The notes: generated by a model from the sequence alone, not told the origin. Numbered from the stretch's first letter, positions 18,901-28,711 are shown. The stretch: 64,000 nt of DNA from Corynebacterium sp. CNCTC7651 (GCF_021496665.1 NZ_CP071246.1:620001-684000); one strand, 5' to 3'. Made by a program: numbers and translations.

Positions 18901-20012
18901 ACGCTGAAGGGCTCACCGAGGAACGTGAATTTACTGTTAGCCGGTGGCCCATCCTCACCCCCGGCTTCCAGGTATTCGTCCCTCATCTTCGGGAAAGCCC
19001 TCCGGAGGTTATTCCCGCTCAAAGCCCGGGTTTGGGAACTGGCGAACGTGTATAAAAGGCCAGCATCCAAGAGCCTGCCCATGGAGTGACGAAGCCTCTC
19101 GTTTGCAGTCTGCTTGAGGAAGTAATCAAGTTGTGCACCTCCGCGAACCACAAAGATCCTGGATCTTTCTGGTCTTATGACATCCCCTTCAGCTCCTTCG
19201 AGCGTGTCCTCTGCCAAGGCGATGATTAGGGCCTGCGCCTTTTTTACCGACTCGAAGTGGTCGAACTGGTTTTTCACGCTAGCCGGGATGTCGGGCCACC
19301 TGACTGACTGATACGGGAACAATTCAATTTCCGCGAAACATTCCAGATTCTCAAACGTCAATCCAGGCAAGTCCGGTTCGGTTTGGGTGTAGAGCTTGAC
19401 CTGATCAGTCCAATTTCTCCAGCGGTCCTTAAATGCGAGGTCTGCATCGGTGAGCGATGCCAGAATTTCGCCCTGCTCGAGCAAGCGGTTTAACTGCTCC
19501 TTTTCGCTGGGAGGTGGCCAATCTATGAGTTGCTTGCCACTGTAGAGACTCGCGTAATGTTCCGAATTTTCGAGACTGAACGTTGCCCCAGTATCCAGAA
19601 GTGAGCGAATTTCCTCGCTACCGGGATTGAGCGAATCTGTCGAAATTCGCTGAAGGTGGGTATCCCTGCCGGGGTTCATCAAGATACTTACAAACCGCGC
19701 CCGACGTGGGTCGCCCTTAAAATGCTGCGGAACGTTAGGCCAGACCCGTCGAGCGTTCGGCTTGTTCATCTCCCCACCGAGCATGAAGTTGCGGATCCGC
19801 TGCATTTCCTTCCTAAGCCCGCGCTCCCCAAATGCTTCATAGTCCTTCTCGTGGAAAACCAATTTGTCGATGTCGCTACCCTCGGCCTCGATGACCTCGG
19901 ATGCCCAGGCGAGATACCGGCCGAAGGCAGTGGGCGCAGAATCCTGGGGGAACCGCTCAGCCCAAAATGAGCAGAGGGACCTAAACGCCTTGTCCACTTC
20001 GTTTCCTGGCAT
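18897..20012 (-). CDS. unknown protein, possibly uracil-DNA-glycosylase-fold, partner of AAA+ gene
   Basis: 371 residues, soluble, from ATG 20012 with a GAGGAAAG ribosome-binding site. I recognise no confident family. Three elements spaced as in the uracil-DNA-glycosylase superfamily catch the eye: ILMNPGR (about 110), AEIELFPYQS (about 226) and IFVVRGG (about 285). This is a weak resemblance and an inference. It starts 42 bases after the AAA+ gene stop and is clearly lower in GC than its surroundings, so the pair looks like an acquired two-gene module. It converges on the ABC exporter. Confidence 0.7.
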   Translation of the reverse strand: MPGNEVDKAFRSLCSFWAERFPQDSAPTAFGRYLAWASEVIEAEGSDIDKLVFHEKDYEAFGERGLRKEMQRIRNFMLGGEMNKPNARRVWPNVPQHFKGDPRRARFVSILMNPGRDTHLQRISTDSLNPGSEEIRSLLDTGATFSLENSEHYASLYSGKQLIDWPPPSEKEQLNRLLEQGEILASLTDADLAFKDRWRNWTDQVKLYTQTEPDLPGLTFENLECFAEIELFPYQSVRWPDIPASVKNQFDHFESVKKAQALIIALAEDTLEGAEGDVIRPERSRIFVVRGGAQLDYFLKQTANERLRHSMGRLLDAGLLYTFASSQTRALSGNNLRRAFPKMRDEYLEAGGEDGPPANSKFTFLGEPFSV

Positions 20013-20054
20013 GTCTTTCCTCGTTTCGCTGCTTCTTCAGTGGAGCCAAGATTA

Positions 20055-22847
20055 TTAAAACTGAAACCCGAGCGTGTGGCGCTGAACCCCGCGGGGCTCA
20101 GCTTCGAAATCCTGTGCGCATAACACTTGCCCGCCACCGCGCAGTGCCTGGTTTTCCAGAGCAGATTCGAGGAGTTGGCGTACGAACCGGGCGTTGCCGA
20201 AGTTATCGCTGCAACGCGCCTCTTCGATGATCGTCTCAACTTTCGCATACACATCCGGTTCCAGATCGAGCTTGTTCGCTGCCACCATGAGGTCCAGCAC
20301 CTCGATGAGTTCGTCGGTGCTGTAATCGGGGAAGGCGATGTGGTGCTTCACGCGGGAGTTGAAGCCGGGGTTGGCTGCGAAGAGACGCTCGAGGGGTTTC
20401 GGGTAGCCGGCGAAGATCACTACAACCTCGTTCCGGTAGTCCTCCATGTCCTTCACAATGGTGTCAATTGCTTCTTGGCCGAAGCCGCCGTTGCCCATAT
20501 CTAGGAGGGTGTAGGCCTCGTCGATGAACAACACGGAGCCTCGCGCTCGGCGAAACAGGCTATGTACTTTCGGTGCGGTTTGGCCGACGTACTGGCCGAC
20601 TAAGTCCTGGCGGCCGCATTCGACCAGGTCGCCCACCGACAGAATGCCCTCTTCCCGCAGGATGCGGGCGATCAGCCGTGCTACCTCAGTCTTGCCGGTT
20701 CCCGGATTGCCTTTGAACGCCATATGCATGGAAATTGGCATGGTAGGAAGCCCCGCATCGCGCCGCTGCTTCTGCGCTGATGCAAGGGCCACAAGCTTTT
20801 TCACCTGGGTTTTCACTTCCTCAAGCCCAATCAACATTTCCAACTCTGCGCGCGCAGATGGGGCAGATGCCAAAGCCACCGACTCGCCGTAGCCAGGCAC
20901 ATCCTTCGGCATCACCGTCCGCAAAACCTCCGGGGCGCAGGTTGACGGGTCCGGGTATTCCCGCTCGATTCGTAGCAATAGATTGCCCATTGTCTGTTCA
21001 AATACATCGCGGACGTGGCGGGCGTTGCCTTGGTCTTCCGGCCGCCCGGTGCGGGTCAGGATGTCTCGAACGGCTGGCAGTGCGGCGTCGTCAAGCAGGA
21101 GCCCCGCACCGGACACGAAACCGCGGAAGATCTCCACCATCTGTTCCGGCGTGTAATCCGGAAAATGCACCGTCACCCCGATGCGGGACTTAAAACCGGG
21201 GTTTGTCCGTAACAGGGCATCCATCTCGTCCTTGTACCCTGCAAGGATGACCACCGTATCAGTGCGATTGTTCTCCATCTGTGCGATCAGATCGGTGACG
21301 CTTTTCCCAATGAGTCCGTACGCCTCATCGATAAAGATCACCGATCCTTTCGCGCGCTTGAAAAGCTCGGTGAAGTTGGTCAAATGGGCACCGGAAACCT
21401 CAAAGACCCGGCCCTCCGAGACCACGCCTTCACTGCGGAGGATCTCGGCGTACAGTCGTGCGACCTCTGTCTTTCCTGTTCCTGGCGCACCGAGAAACGC
21501 GGCGTGCAATGACATCGGCGGGAGTTCGATCCCAGCCGCTCGGTAATGCGGGCGCATGCGGTGCTTTTGCACCGTTGCGTGAATCACGTGTTTCGCGTCG
21601 TCCAATCCAACGAGCTGATCCAGTCGATCCCATGCGGATGCGTCCGGCTCAGTCTCCGAGCCTTGGGGCACGTCGAGGTGGCTGTACTGAGGGTAAGCCT
21701 CGCGGATCAGCTTCTCTTGGCGCCATTGTTCAAACAACACCTGCGGTTCGGTGCCCGTAGCGAAGCTCTCTTCAACCAATTCGTCTAGGCGCTCGTCCGG
21801 GTGCAACCCCGCCTCCCTAGCGCGCTCCTGTAGCCACAGCACCGTCGCCTCAGGCTCATGGCGAAGGCTCGGGGCAGCGGTCGGCTCAAAGCCCAGGAAG
21901 GCACGGGGATAACTTGTTCGCATGCGCTTTTCGACGTTCCTCTTACCCGCTGGAACGACCAAAACCACCTGGATGGTTGGTTCAGCGTACAGTGCGCTCA
22001 ACAACGCGCGTACGGCTTGGTACTGGTCCGCGCTGTAATCGCTCTCATTGTCATGGTGGCCGTAGTGCACAACCACAGTCCCTCCGAGCAGGCTTTCGAC
22101 CAAGGATCTGTTAAGTTGCGCGGTGACACCCCTCTGCCGCTCGCCGGTGAACACTCGGCTATCCAGCGTGCGGTCCACGTAGTTGAGGTCGAAGTGGTAA
22201 ACGTGCGGGGTTGGCACCCGTCCAGCGCTGTAGAGCGCGGAAGTTAATGCGCGTACCGCATCGCGCCGCGGTGCCGCGGTTTCTTCTCGCACGAGGTAGT
22301 GCACTGGGACGCCGGCCCGGCGGAAGGCCCTTGGTTGGGAGTCAGCGAGAATGTACGCAAGCTCGTTGTCCAGCGGTTCGCCGTAGGTCGTGCCGGCGGC
22401 AATCGCTTGAGCCGTGGGAAGGTCGATTTCGGACGCTAGCTCTTCGTAACACAGATCCGGGAAGCGGTGAAGTGTGACGAGCTGAGAAAGATCGAGTGCA
22501 TGCGCCACATCCGCCATCTCTCGACGGTGCGGAAGTAGAGTCTCTCCACCGAATAGAGCATCCGCCGACGTGGCGGGACTGGTGGAGACGAGCTCAAATC
22601 GGGACACACCCCACTGACGCATGGCGGCCCCGACTGCGTCGTCCGCACCCATCTCATAGTTCGGATGGGGGATCGCAATGCCGAGGGGCACGGTGTAATC
22701 CTCGTCTCGCCGCATAGGGCTACCGTCGACACGCCGGAGTGCTACCCAGCACGAGCGCTCGAGCTCATCGAACAGGGGACCGGCGTTGGAGTTCAAGCGA
22801 CGGCCGTCGGCGGTGGGGACTTGGACTGTGGCGCTGTAGTACCTCAT
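20055..22847 (-). CDS. three-unit AAA+ ATPase of the CbbX/SpoVK/EccA type, first unit degenerate
   Basis: 930 residues from ATG 22847, which follows a TACGCT box by 8 nt (an upstream ATG at 22868 would add seven). Two intact AAA+ units carry Walker A GAPGTGKTE and Walker B IFIDEAYG (about 453-511), and GNPGTGKTE with LFIDEAYT (about 713-780). Each has NPGF-SR arginine-finger-type text and a helical lid. Residues about 185-325 align by eye with the same fold, but the P-loop reads EETAAPRRD and Walker B reads VVVHYGHH, so it should not bind ATP. Residues 1-180 are a novel N-terminal domain. Probably a remodelling ATPase acting with the downstream unknown protein. Confidence 0.85.
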   Translation of the reverse strand: MRYYSATVQVPTADGRRLNSNAGPLFDELERSCWVALRRVDGSPMRRDEDYTVPLGIAIPHPNYEMGADDAVGAAMRQWGVSRFELVSTSPATSADALFGGETLLPHRREMADVAHALDLSQLVTLHRFPDLCYEELASEIDLPTAQAIAAGTTYGEPLDNELAYILADSQPRAFRRAGVPVHYLVREETAAPRRDAVRALTSALYSAGRVPTPHVYHFDLNYVDRTLDSRVFTGERQRGVTAQLNRSLVESLLGGTVVVHYGHHDNESDYSADQYQAVRALLSALYAEPTIQVVLVVPAGKRNVEKRMRTSYPRAFLGFEPTAAPSLRHEPEATVLWLQERAREAGLHPDERLDELVEESFATGTEPQVLFEQWRQEKLIREAYPQYSHLDVPQGSETEPDASAWDRLDQLVGLDDAKHVIHATVQKHRMRPHYRAAGIELPPMSLHAAFLGAPGTGKTEVARLYAEILRSEGVVSEGRVFEVSGAHLTNFTELFKRAKGSVIFIDEAYGLIGKSVTDLIAQMENNRTDTVVILAGYKDEMDALLRTNPGFKSRIGVTVHFPDYTPEQMVEIFRGFVSGAGLLLDDAALPAVRDILTRTGRPEDQGNARHVRDVFEQTMGNLLLRIEREYPDPSTCAPEVLRTVMPKDVPGYGESVALASAPSARAELEMLIGLEEVKTQVKKLVALASAQKQRRDAGLPTMPISMHMAFKGNPGTGKTEVARLIARILREEGILSVGDLVECGRQDLVGQYVGQTAPKVHSLFRRARGSVLFIDEAYTLLDMGNGGFGQEAIDTIVKDMEDYRNEVVVIFAGYPKPLERLFAANPGFNSRVKHHIAFPDYSTDELIEVLDLMVAANKLDLEPDVYAKVETIIEEARCSDNFGNARFVRQLLESALENQALRGGGQVLCAQDFEAEPRGVQRHTLGFQF

Positions 22848-23023
22848 AGCCGTGCAGCGTAAAACCATCGACCGACAAGCCTTCGCATACGGGGAACGAA
22901 CGTTCTAATTTTTGAGAATTTTCACAACCTCCAGCTGGTGGTTCACTTTAAAGCAAGCTCTGCCGTGCCTGTCAGGACGATTAAAATGGGTGGTACCACC
23001 ACTTTTCGTCGAGGAGGTACCCC

Positions 23024-24529
23024 GTGTCTACGGCAACCACCACCGCTGCCGCTCCAACCGCCGACAAACCGAAAGAACGCTCGGCTGGGAAAAACATCGC
23101 GTTCTTCCTTTCTTTTGCCGCTTTGATCGCGGTGCTGCTTATCCCCATCCCGGGCCTTGACTGGCCCGGGAAGATCGCGCTCGCCATGCTCGCCTTCGCG
23201 GTCATCATGTGGGTGTCCGAAGCAGTGTCTTACCCGGTCAGCGCCGTAATGATCGTCGGCCTGATCTCACTGCTCCTGACATTCGCCCCGGACCCTGAGA
23301 ATCCGGGGCAGATCGTCGGCTCGAAGACCGCGCTGAACACCGCGATGACGGGCTTCTCCTCCTCCGCCGTCGCGCTTGTCGCCGCCGCCCTCGCCCTGGC
23401 CACAGCCATGCAGGCAACCGGCCTGCACCGCCGACTCGCGCTTTACGTGCTGAAGTTCGCGGGCGAGAAGGTCTCCCACATCGTCATTGGCGCGATCGTG
23501 ATCTCGATCATCCTGGCGTTCTTCGTCCCATCGGCCACCGCTCGCGCCGGCGCCGTCGTCCCGATCCTTCTGGGCATGGTCGCAGCCTTCGGCCTGCCCA
23601 CGGACTCGAAGCTCTCCGCCCTCCTCATCATCACCGCCACGCAGGCTGTCTCGATCTGGAACGTCGGTATCAAGACCGCCGCCGCGCAGAACCTCGTCGC
23701 CGTCGGCTTTATCGAGGATCAGATGGGGCAAACCATCTCGTGGGGCCAGTGGTTCCTCTGGGCGGCACCGTGGTCCGTGCTCATGTCCATCGCGCTCTAC
23801 TTCATCATGCGCTGGGCCATCAAGCCGGAAACTGAGTCCATTACGGGCGGAAAAGAGCTCGTCGAAAAGCAAATTGCGGAGATGGGGCCGATGACCGGCG
23901 CGGAGAAGCGCCTCACCGCCATCGCCGTTGCCCTGCTGTTCTTCTGGGCCACCGAGGACGTGCTGCACCCGATCAGCTCCGCCATCATCACCTTGGTCGC
24001 CGTCGGCATCATGCTGCTGCCGGGCATCGGTGTGATGACGTGGAAGTACGCTCAGGAGAAGATCAACTGGGGCACGCTCATCGTGTTTGCCGCCGGCATC
24101 TCGCTCGGCTCGTTCCTGCTGAAGACGGGCGCGGCAGCGTGGCTGTCCGAGGTCACGTTCGGCGCCATCGGCTTGGACAACCTGCCGATCCTGGCGACGA
24201 TCGCGCTGGTCTCCCTCTTCAACATCATCATCCACCTGGGCTTCGCCTCCGCCACCTCGCTCGCGTCCGCGCTGATCCCGGTGTTCATCGCGCTGGCCGC
24301 GACGCTGGATGCGCCCAACGGCGGCGTCGGCTTCGTGATCATCCAGCAGTTCGTGATCTGCTTCGGCTTCCTGCTCCCGGTGTCCGCGCCGCAGAACATG
24401 CTGGCCTACGGTACGGGCGCGTTCACGCCGCAGCAGTTCCTGCGCACCGGTATCCCGCTGACCATCGTGGGCTACCTGCTGATTCTGCTCCTGTCCGCAA
24501 CGTATTGGAACTGGATCGGGCTGGTCTAG
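23024..24529 (+). CDS. dccT: divalent anion:sodium symporter (DASS/SLC13), DccT-like dicarboxylate carrier
   Basis: 501 residues with about twelve hydrophobic segments. It matches the DASS family, including SNT-like and VPSATARAGAV stretches, AFFVPSATARAG and the C-terminal PVSAPQNMLAYGTG that corresponds to the second SNT/P-x-x motif. The closest known function is Corynebacterium DccT, importing succinate, fumarate and malate with sodium. GTG 23024 is preceded by a strong GAGGAGG site. It stands alone between the AAA+ module and a small convergent gene. Confidence 0.88.
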   Translation: MSTATTTAAAPTADKPKERSAGKNIAFFLSFAALIAVLLIPIPGLDWPGKIALAMLAFAVIMWVSEAVSYPVSAVMIVGLISLLLTFAPDPENPGQIVGSKTALNTAMTGFSSSAVALVAAALALATAMQATGLHRRLALYVLKFAGEKVSHIVIGAIVISIILAFFVPSATARAGAVVPILLGMVAAFGLPTDSKLSALLIITATQAVSIWNVGIKTAAAQNLVAVGFIEDQMGQTISWGQWFLWAAPWSVLMSIALYFIMRWAIKPETESITGGKELVEKQIAEMGPMTGAEKRLTAIAVALLFFWATEDVLHPISSAIITLVAVGIMLLPGIGVMTWKYAQEKINWGTLIVFAAGISLGSFLLKTGAAAWLSEVTFGAIGLDNLPILATIALVSLFNIIIHLGFASATSLASALIPVFIALAATLDAPNGGVGFVIIQQFVICFGFLLPVSAPQNMLAYGTGAFTPQQFLRTGIPLTIVGYLLILLLSATYWNWIGLV

Positions 24530-24916
24530 CTAGCCCAGCACCAGCCCCAGGTGAATACTCCCCAGCTCGTGCTCACCCGGCCCCGCCGGCAGCGCCTGCA
24601 GCTCGTGAGCCGTGGCAGGGGAGACTGGGATGATCCAGCCCTGGTGCGGATCCAGCACCGGGGCTATCGCGCTTTTCGACGGCACAAAGGTCACAGCCCG
24701 TTCGCCCTCTGACACCAACTGCACCGCGCCCCGCAGGTACCTGATCTCTTCCAGCGCCGCCGGCGTGGTGGAGAGAATGACAAGCTTCTCGTCCGTATCC
24801 GGGGAGAGGTTCGCGGTGTGGACGTGCAATTCTTGCACTTCCACACGCTCGAACTGTGTCGGCATCTCCACCAGTTGTTCGCGCCCAGTGCCCCGCAGCC
24901 AGTCCATAAAACCCAT
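24530..24916 (-). CDS. small soluble protein of unknown function
   Basis: 128 residues if started at ATG 24916; an ATG at 24907 is an alternative, and starts further upstream would overlap the divergent membrane-protein gene. It has no signal peptide, and short beta-like stretches (KLVILSTT, AVTFVPS, GWIIPVS) suggest a small beta-sandwich or barrel. I recognise no family. Its stop abuts that of dccT, and it is divergent from the YihY-type gene 39 bases away. Confidence 0.65.
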   Translation of the reverse strand: MGFMDWLRGTGREQLVEMPTQFERVEVQELHVHTANLSPDTDEKLVILSTTPAALEEIRYLRGAVQLVSEGERAVTFVPSKSAIAPVLDPHQGWIIPVSPATAHELQALPAGPGEHELGSIHLGLVLG

Positions 24917-24955
24917 GCGCGCGAGTGTAGCCACCAGCCCCCTAAAGTAATGGTC

Positions 24956-26107
24956 ATGCCGGAACCACAGCCCGACCAACCCCAAGAATCCATCTCCTAT
25001 CGCGCCGAGCTCATCATGCCCTACGGCGTGGGCGAGGTGGACCTTGTGCCGCCCGAGGCGAAGACGGTGGACCCGCTCGCTCGCGGCAACCGACTGTCGT
25101 GGCCGGGGTGGAAGCTGGTGTTCAAGCGGCTGGTGGCGGATTGGGGCACGGACGGCATGGTGGACCGCGGCGCCACCTTGACGTATTACTCCGTGCTTTC
25201 CGTCGCGCCGATGCTGCTTGCGGCATATTCAATCGCCACACTCCTGTTGCGGCGCGAGGAGGATGCCGCCAGCTCGCTGATGGCGGACGTGATCCACACG
25301 TACGTCCCGGAAGAGCTGCAGCCCCAAGCTTTTGAGCTGTTTTCAAACATTGTCGGCACCGCGGCGCAAAGCACGGTCGCCCTGGTGGTGTCACTGCTCA
25401 TTTCGCTGCTGTCCGCTTCTGCATACGTGCGCTCCTTCTCCCGCAACGCCAACTTGATCTACGGCCGCACCGAGGGCCGCAACATCGTCATCACGTGGCT
25501 CACCATGTGGGTGATCACGCTGGTGATGGTGGTCGGCGCCGTCATCATCCTCCTCGGCGCGCTGCTCACCGACAACATTGTTCAAGCGGTATTGGGCCCA
25601 ATTGCTGAACCGTTGAAGCTCCAGGGCACGCTGGACTACCTCACCGGCATCTTCCTCCCGGTATGGGCGTACCTGCGCGGCCCGGTGATCCTCTTCACCG
25701 CGATTGCTCTGGTCAGCGTGCTCTACTACCTTGCGCCGAACGTGAAGCCGGGCAAGTTCCGGCTGCTCACGCTTGGCTCCACCCTCGCGCTGACCGTAGT
25801 GATCCTCATCTGGGTGGCTTTCAGCTGGTACCTCAGCTACGTCGGCATCCGCTCCACCTACGGCGCGTTCGGAACCGTGCTGGCCATCCTGGGCCTTGTC
25901 TGGGTGATGAACATCGTGCTCCTGGAAGGCGTGAAGATCGACGCGGAGGTGCTGCGCGCCAAAGAAATCCAGGCTGGCATCGATTCCTCCCGCGTCATCC
26001 ACGCAGCCCCGCGTTCCAACGCGGGTGCCGCGTGGCGTCTCCAGCTTGAGCGGTGGATTGGTAAGTCCGTCAAAGAGCTGGAGGCACGCCGCGACCAGCA
26101 CGAGTAG
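24956..26107 (+). CDS. YihY/BrkB-family inner membrane protein
   Basis: 383 residues. A cytoplasmic N-terminus of about 60 residues precedes DRGATLTYYSVLSVAPMLL, the family hallmark, followed by about six membrane segments and VWMNIVLLEGVKIDAEVLRA at the end of the core. YihY/BrkB proteins are often misnamed ribonuclease BN; their transport or envelope role is not settled. A TAAAGT box 7 nt before ATG 24956 supports this start as leaderless; ATG 24950 is also in frame. The downstream SDR gene follows by 9 bases but has its own TAGTGT box. Confidence 0.87.
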   Translation: MPEPQPDQPQESISYRAELIMPYGVGEVDLVPPEAKTVDPLARGNRLSWPGWKLVFKRLVADWGTDGMVDRGATLTYYSVLSVAPMLLAAYSIATLLLRREEDAASSLMADVIHTYVPEELQPQAFELFSNIVGTAAQSTVALVVSLLISLLSASAYVRSFSRNANLIYGRTEGRNIVITWLTMWVITLVMVVGAVIILLGALLTDNIVQAVLGPIAEPLKLQGTLDYLTGIFLPVWAYLRGPVILFTAIALVSVLYYLAPNVKPGKFRLLTLGSTLALTVVILIWVAFSWYLSYVGIRSTYGAFGTVLAILGLVWVMNIVLLEGVKIDAEVLRAKEIQAGIDSSRVIHAAPRSNAGAAWRLQLERWIGKSVKELEARRDQHE

Positions 26108-26116
26108 TGTGGCCGC

Positions 26117-27001
26117 ATGGCACTTATTGATCCCCGCACGAAGTACCCAGCAGAGTTTCCCAAGGAAGACCGCCAGGAAAACCCGGGCCTCGATGTAGCA
26201 ATGACCACCGAGCCTGACCTCGGTCTTTCTACCTACAAGGGCTCCGGCAAGCTTGCCGGCCGCCGCGCCCTCATCACCGGCGGCGATTCCGGCATCGGCG
26301 CCGCCACCGCCATCGCGTTTGCTCGCGAGGGCGCTGACGTCGCCATCGCGTACCTCCCGGAGGAGCAGGAAGACGCAGACCGCATCATCGCCGCGATCGA
26401 AGAGGCCGGCCAGAAGGCAGTCGGCATTCCGGGCGACCTTACGGACCGCGAAACCTGCAGGACCACCGTCGAGCGCGCTGTCGAGGAGCTGGGCGGCCTG
26501 GACCTCCTGGTCAACAACGCCTCCCGCCAGGTGTACAACGAGGGGCTGCTGGACATTTCCGACGAAGACTTCGACGCCACCATGAAGACCAACATCTACT
26601 CGGCCTTCTACGTGACCAAGCAAGCCGTGCCGCACATGCCGCCGGGATCGTCCATCATCTTCTCCACGTCCATCCAGGCGTACGACCCGTCGCAGCCCCT
26701 GCTTGACTACGCCATCACGAAGGCGGCGTTCAACAACTTCGCTAAGGGCCTGTCCGGCGAGCTGCTGAAGGAGAAGGGCATCCGCGTCAACGCCGTGGCA
26801 CCGGGCCCGATCTGGACCGTCATCCAACCGGCGGAAGGCCAGCCGCAGGAGAAGGTGGACAAGTTCGGCCAAGACTCCGACATGGGTCGCCCCGGCCAGC
26901 CCGCGGAGCTCGCAGGTGCGTACGTGTTCCTCGCTTCCGAGGACGCGTCTTACATCTCCGGCGAGACCCTCGCCGTCACCGGAGGCCGCCTCACGCCGTA
27001 G
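26117..27001 (+). CDS. short-chain dehydrogenase/reductase, general-stress type
   Basis: 294 residues. An N-terminal extension of about 45 residues precedes the NAD(P) motif TGGDSGIGAA. NNAS and the catalytic Tyr-x3-Lys (YAITK) with an upstream Ser (FSTSIQAY) follow, ending VTGG. The extension and overall pattern match the YhdF/GSP39-like SDRs induced by stress in Bacillus. The physiological substrate is unknown. TAGTGT lies 8 nt before the ATG, so it may be transcribed leaderless as well as by readthrough from the YihY-type gene. Confidence 0.88.
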   Translation: MALIDPRTKYPAEFPKEDRQENPGLDVAMTTEPDLGLSTYKGSGKLAGRRALITGGDSGIGAATAIAFAREGADVAIAYLPEEQEDADRIIAAIEEAGQKAVGIPGDLTDRETCRTTVERAVEELGGLDLLVNNASRQVYNEGLLDISDEDFDATMKTNIYSAFYVTKQAVPHMPPGSSIIFSTSIQAYDPSQPLLDYAITKAAFNNFAKGLSGELLKEKGIRVNAVAPGPIWTVIQPAEGQPQEKVDKFGQDSDMGRPGQPAELAGAYVFLASEDASYISGETLAVTGGRLTP

Positions 27002-27004
27002 CGC

Positions 27005-28591
27005 CTAGTCCGCTACCAGCGGCTCCATGGTGAGCTCGGGGTGCTCCTTTTCGACGAAAGCTAGCTTCCACTTATCGCCGAAGAGCGCGATGAGCTCGCC
27101 GTCCGAGCGCGTGAAGATCTCCACGCCGCGCTGGCGCCCGAGTTCGGGCGCGCTCTCCGCATCCGTGCGGCGGGCGACGGAGTAGGGTACGGGCTCCGTA
27201 ATGGTCTCCACGTTGTACTCCAGCTCCATGCGCGCCTGCATGACCTCGAACTGCATGGGGCCGACGGCAGCCATGATCGGTGCGGCATCGCCGCGTGCGT
27301 CGTTACGCAGGATCTGCACCACGCCTTCCGCGTCCAGCTGGTCGAGGCCCTTGCGGAACTGCTTGTACTTGCCCAGGGACTTCGCGCGCAGCGTGCGGAA
27401 GTGCTCCGGCGCGAACTGCGGCATCGGTGGGTACTGCACCTTCTTGCCCGCGTAAATCGTGTCGCCAGGTGCAAGCGCACCCGCGTTCACCAGGCCGATG
27501 ATGTCGCCCGGGTAGGCCGTCTCCACGGTATCGCGGGTGCGGCCGAAGACGGTCAGGGCGTACTTCGTGGAAAAGCCACGGCCGGACTGCGCGTGCGTCA
27601 CCTGCATGCCCCGGTCGAACTCGCCGGACACCACGCGCATGAACGCGAGGGTGTCGCGGTGGTTGCGGTCCATGCCTGCTTGGACTTTGAAGACGACTCC
27701 GGAGAAATCGTCGTCAAGCGAGCGGCCCTCGCGCGACTGCGGTGCCGGGGCGATGGCGCAGAGCGTGTCCAGGATCTGGTGCACGCCAAAGTTCAGCATC
27801 GCGGAAGCGAAGATGATGGGGGAGGTGATGCACTGCTCGAAGAGCTGCTGGTCGTGCACGGCGCCGTCGTCAAGCAAAAGTGCAGCTTCCTCGACTGCGG
27901 TGTCCCACGCGTCACCCTCCTTCGCGGCGGCTTCGTCGGGGGAGAAGTGCTCCTCGGGTGCGATGGTGGAGCCGCCCGCGGTGCGGATAAAGTGCACGTA
28001 CCCGTCCACCTCACCGTCCTCGCTGACGTGGGCCAGCCCGCGGAAATCGCCGGCCTCGCCCACCGGCCAGTAGAGCGGGGTGGGCTGGAGGTCGATTTCG
28101 GTAACAATTTCATCCACCAGCTCCAACGGCTCGCGGCCGATGCGGTCCCACTTGTTAATCACCGTGACAATCGGCAAGCCGCGCGCCTTGCACACGCGGA
28201 ACAACTTGAGGGTCTGCGGCTCGAGGCCCTTCGCCGCGTCAATCAGCATCACGGCGGCGTCGACGGCGGAGAGCACGCGGTAGGTGTCCTCGGAGAAGTC
28301 GGCGTGGCCCGGGGTATCAACCAGGTTGATCACAAACGGCTCGCCCTCGTGGCCCTCCGGTGAGTACTCGAACTGCAGGGCGGACGACGCGATTGAGATA
28401 CCGCGGTCTTTCTCCATTTCCATCCAGTCCGACACCGTGGACTTGCGCCCAGCCTTGCCGTGCACCGCTCCGGCCTCTGAAATCATGTGCGCGTGCAGCG
28501 CCAGCGCCTCCGTCAACGTCGACTTACCGGCGTCCGGGTGGGCGATGACGGCGAACGTGCGGCGGCGGTTGGCTTCGGCGAGGGTGCTCAT
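27005..28591 (-). CDS. prfC: peptide chain release factor 3
   Basis: 528 residues. This translational GTPase recycles release factors 1 and 2. G1 is AHPDAGKSTL, G3 is DTPGHADFSEDTYR, and G4 is NKWDR, in the usual order. The internal GRKSTVSDWMEMEKDRGISI stretch (switch I) is typical for RF3, and domains II and III follow. The length is normal. It converges on the SDR gene, with only three bases between their stops. Two of the CGTCGnnAAGC motifs fall within it, 156 bases apart. Confidence 0.95.
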   Translation of the reverse strand: MSTLAEANRRRTFAVIAHPDAGKSTLTEALALHAHMISEAGAVHGKAGRKSTVSDWMEMEKDRGISIASSALQFEYSPEGHEGEPFVINLVDTPGHADFSEDTYRVLSAVDAAVMLIDAAKGLEPQTLKLFRVCKARGLPIVTVINKWDRIGREPLELVDEIVTEIDLQPTPLYWPVGEAGDFRGLAHVSEDGEVDGYVHFIRTAGGSTIAPEEHFSPDEAAAKEGDAWDTAVEEAALLLDDGAVHDQQLFEQCITSPIIFASAMLNFGVHQILDTLCAIAPAPQSREGRSLDDDFSGVVFKVQAGMDRNHRDTLAFMRVVSGEFDRGMQVTHAQSGRGFSTKYALTVFGRTRDTVETAYPGDIIGLVNAGALAPGDTIYAGKKVQYPPMPQFAPEHFRTLRAKSLGKYKQFRKGLDQLDAEGVVQILRNDARGDAAPIMAAVGPMQFEVMQARMELEYNVETITEPVPYSVARRTDAESAPELGRQRGVEIFTRSDGELIALFGDKWKLAFVEKEHPELTMEPLVAD

Positions 28592-28711
28592 AACCTTGCG
28601 ATTCTACGTACCATCGGCCGCATGGCTGTTATCGGTGTATTTCTTGGTTCCGTGCGCGACGGCCGATTTGGCGAGTCCGTGGCGCAGTAGTACAACCACT
28701 CCGTGCCGGGC

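Noticed and set aside
18897..22847. AAA+ module as part of a type VII secretion locus (EccA-like)
   Set aside because: No EccB/C/D/E, WXG100 or mycosin genes are nearby, and the three-unit architecture differs from EccA.
25391..26872. Minus-strand open frame of 493 codons spanning the YihY and SDR genes
   Set aside because: It spans two real genes and has no coherent domain.
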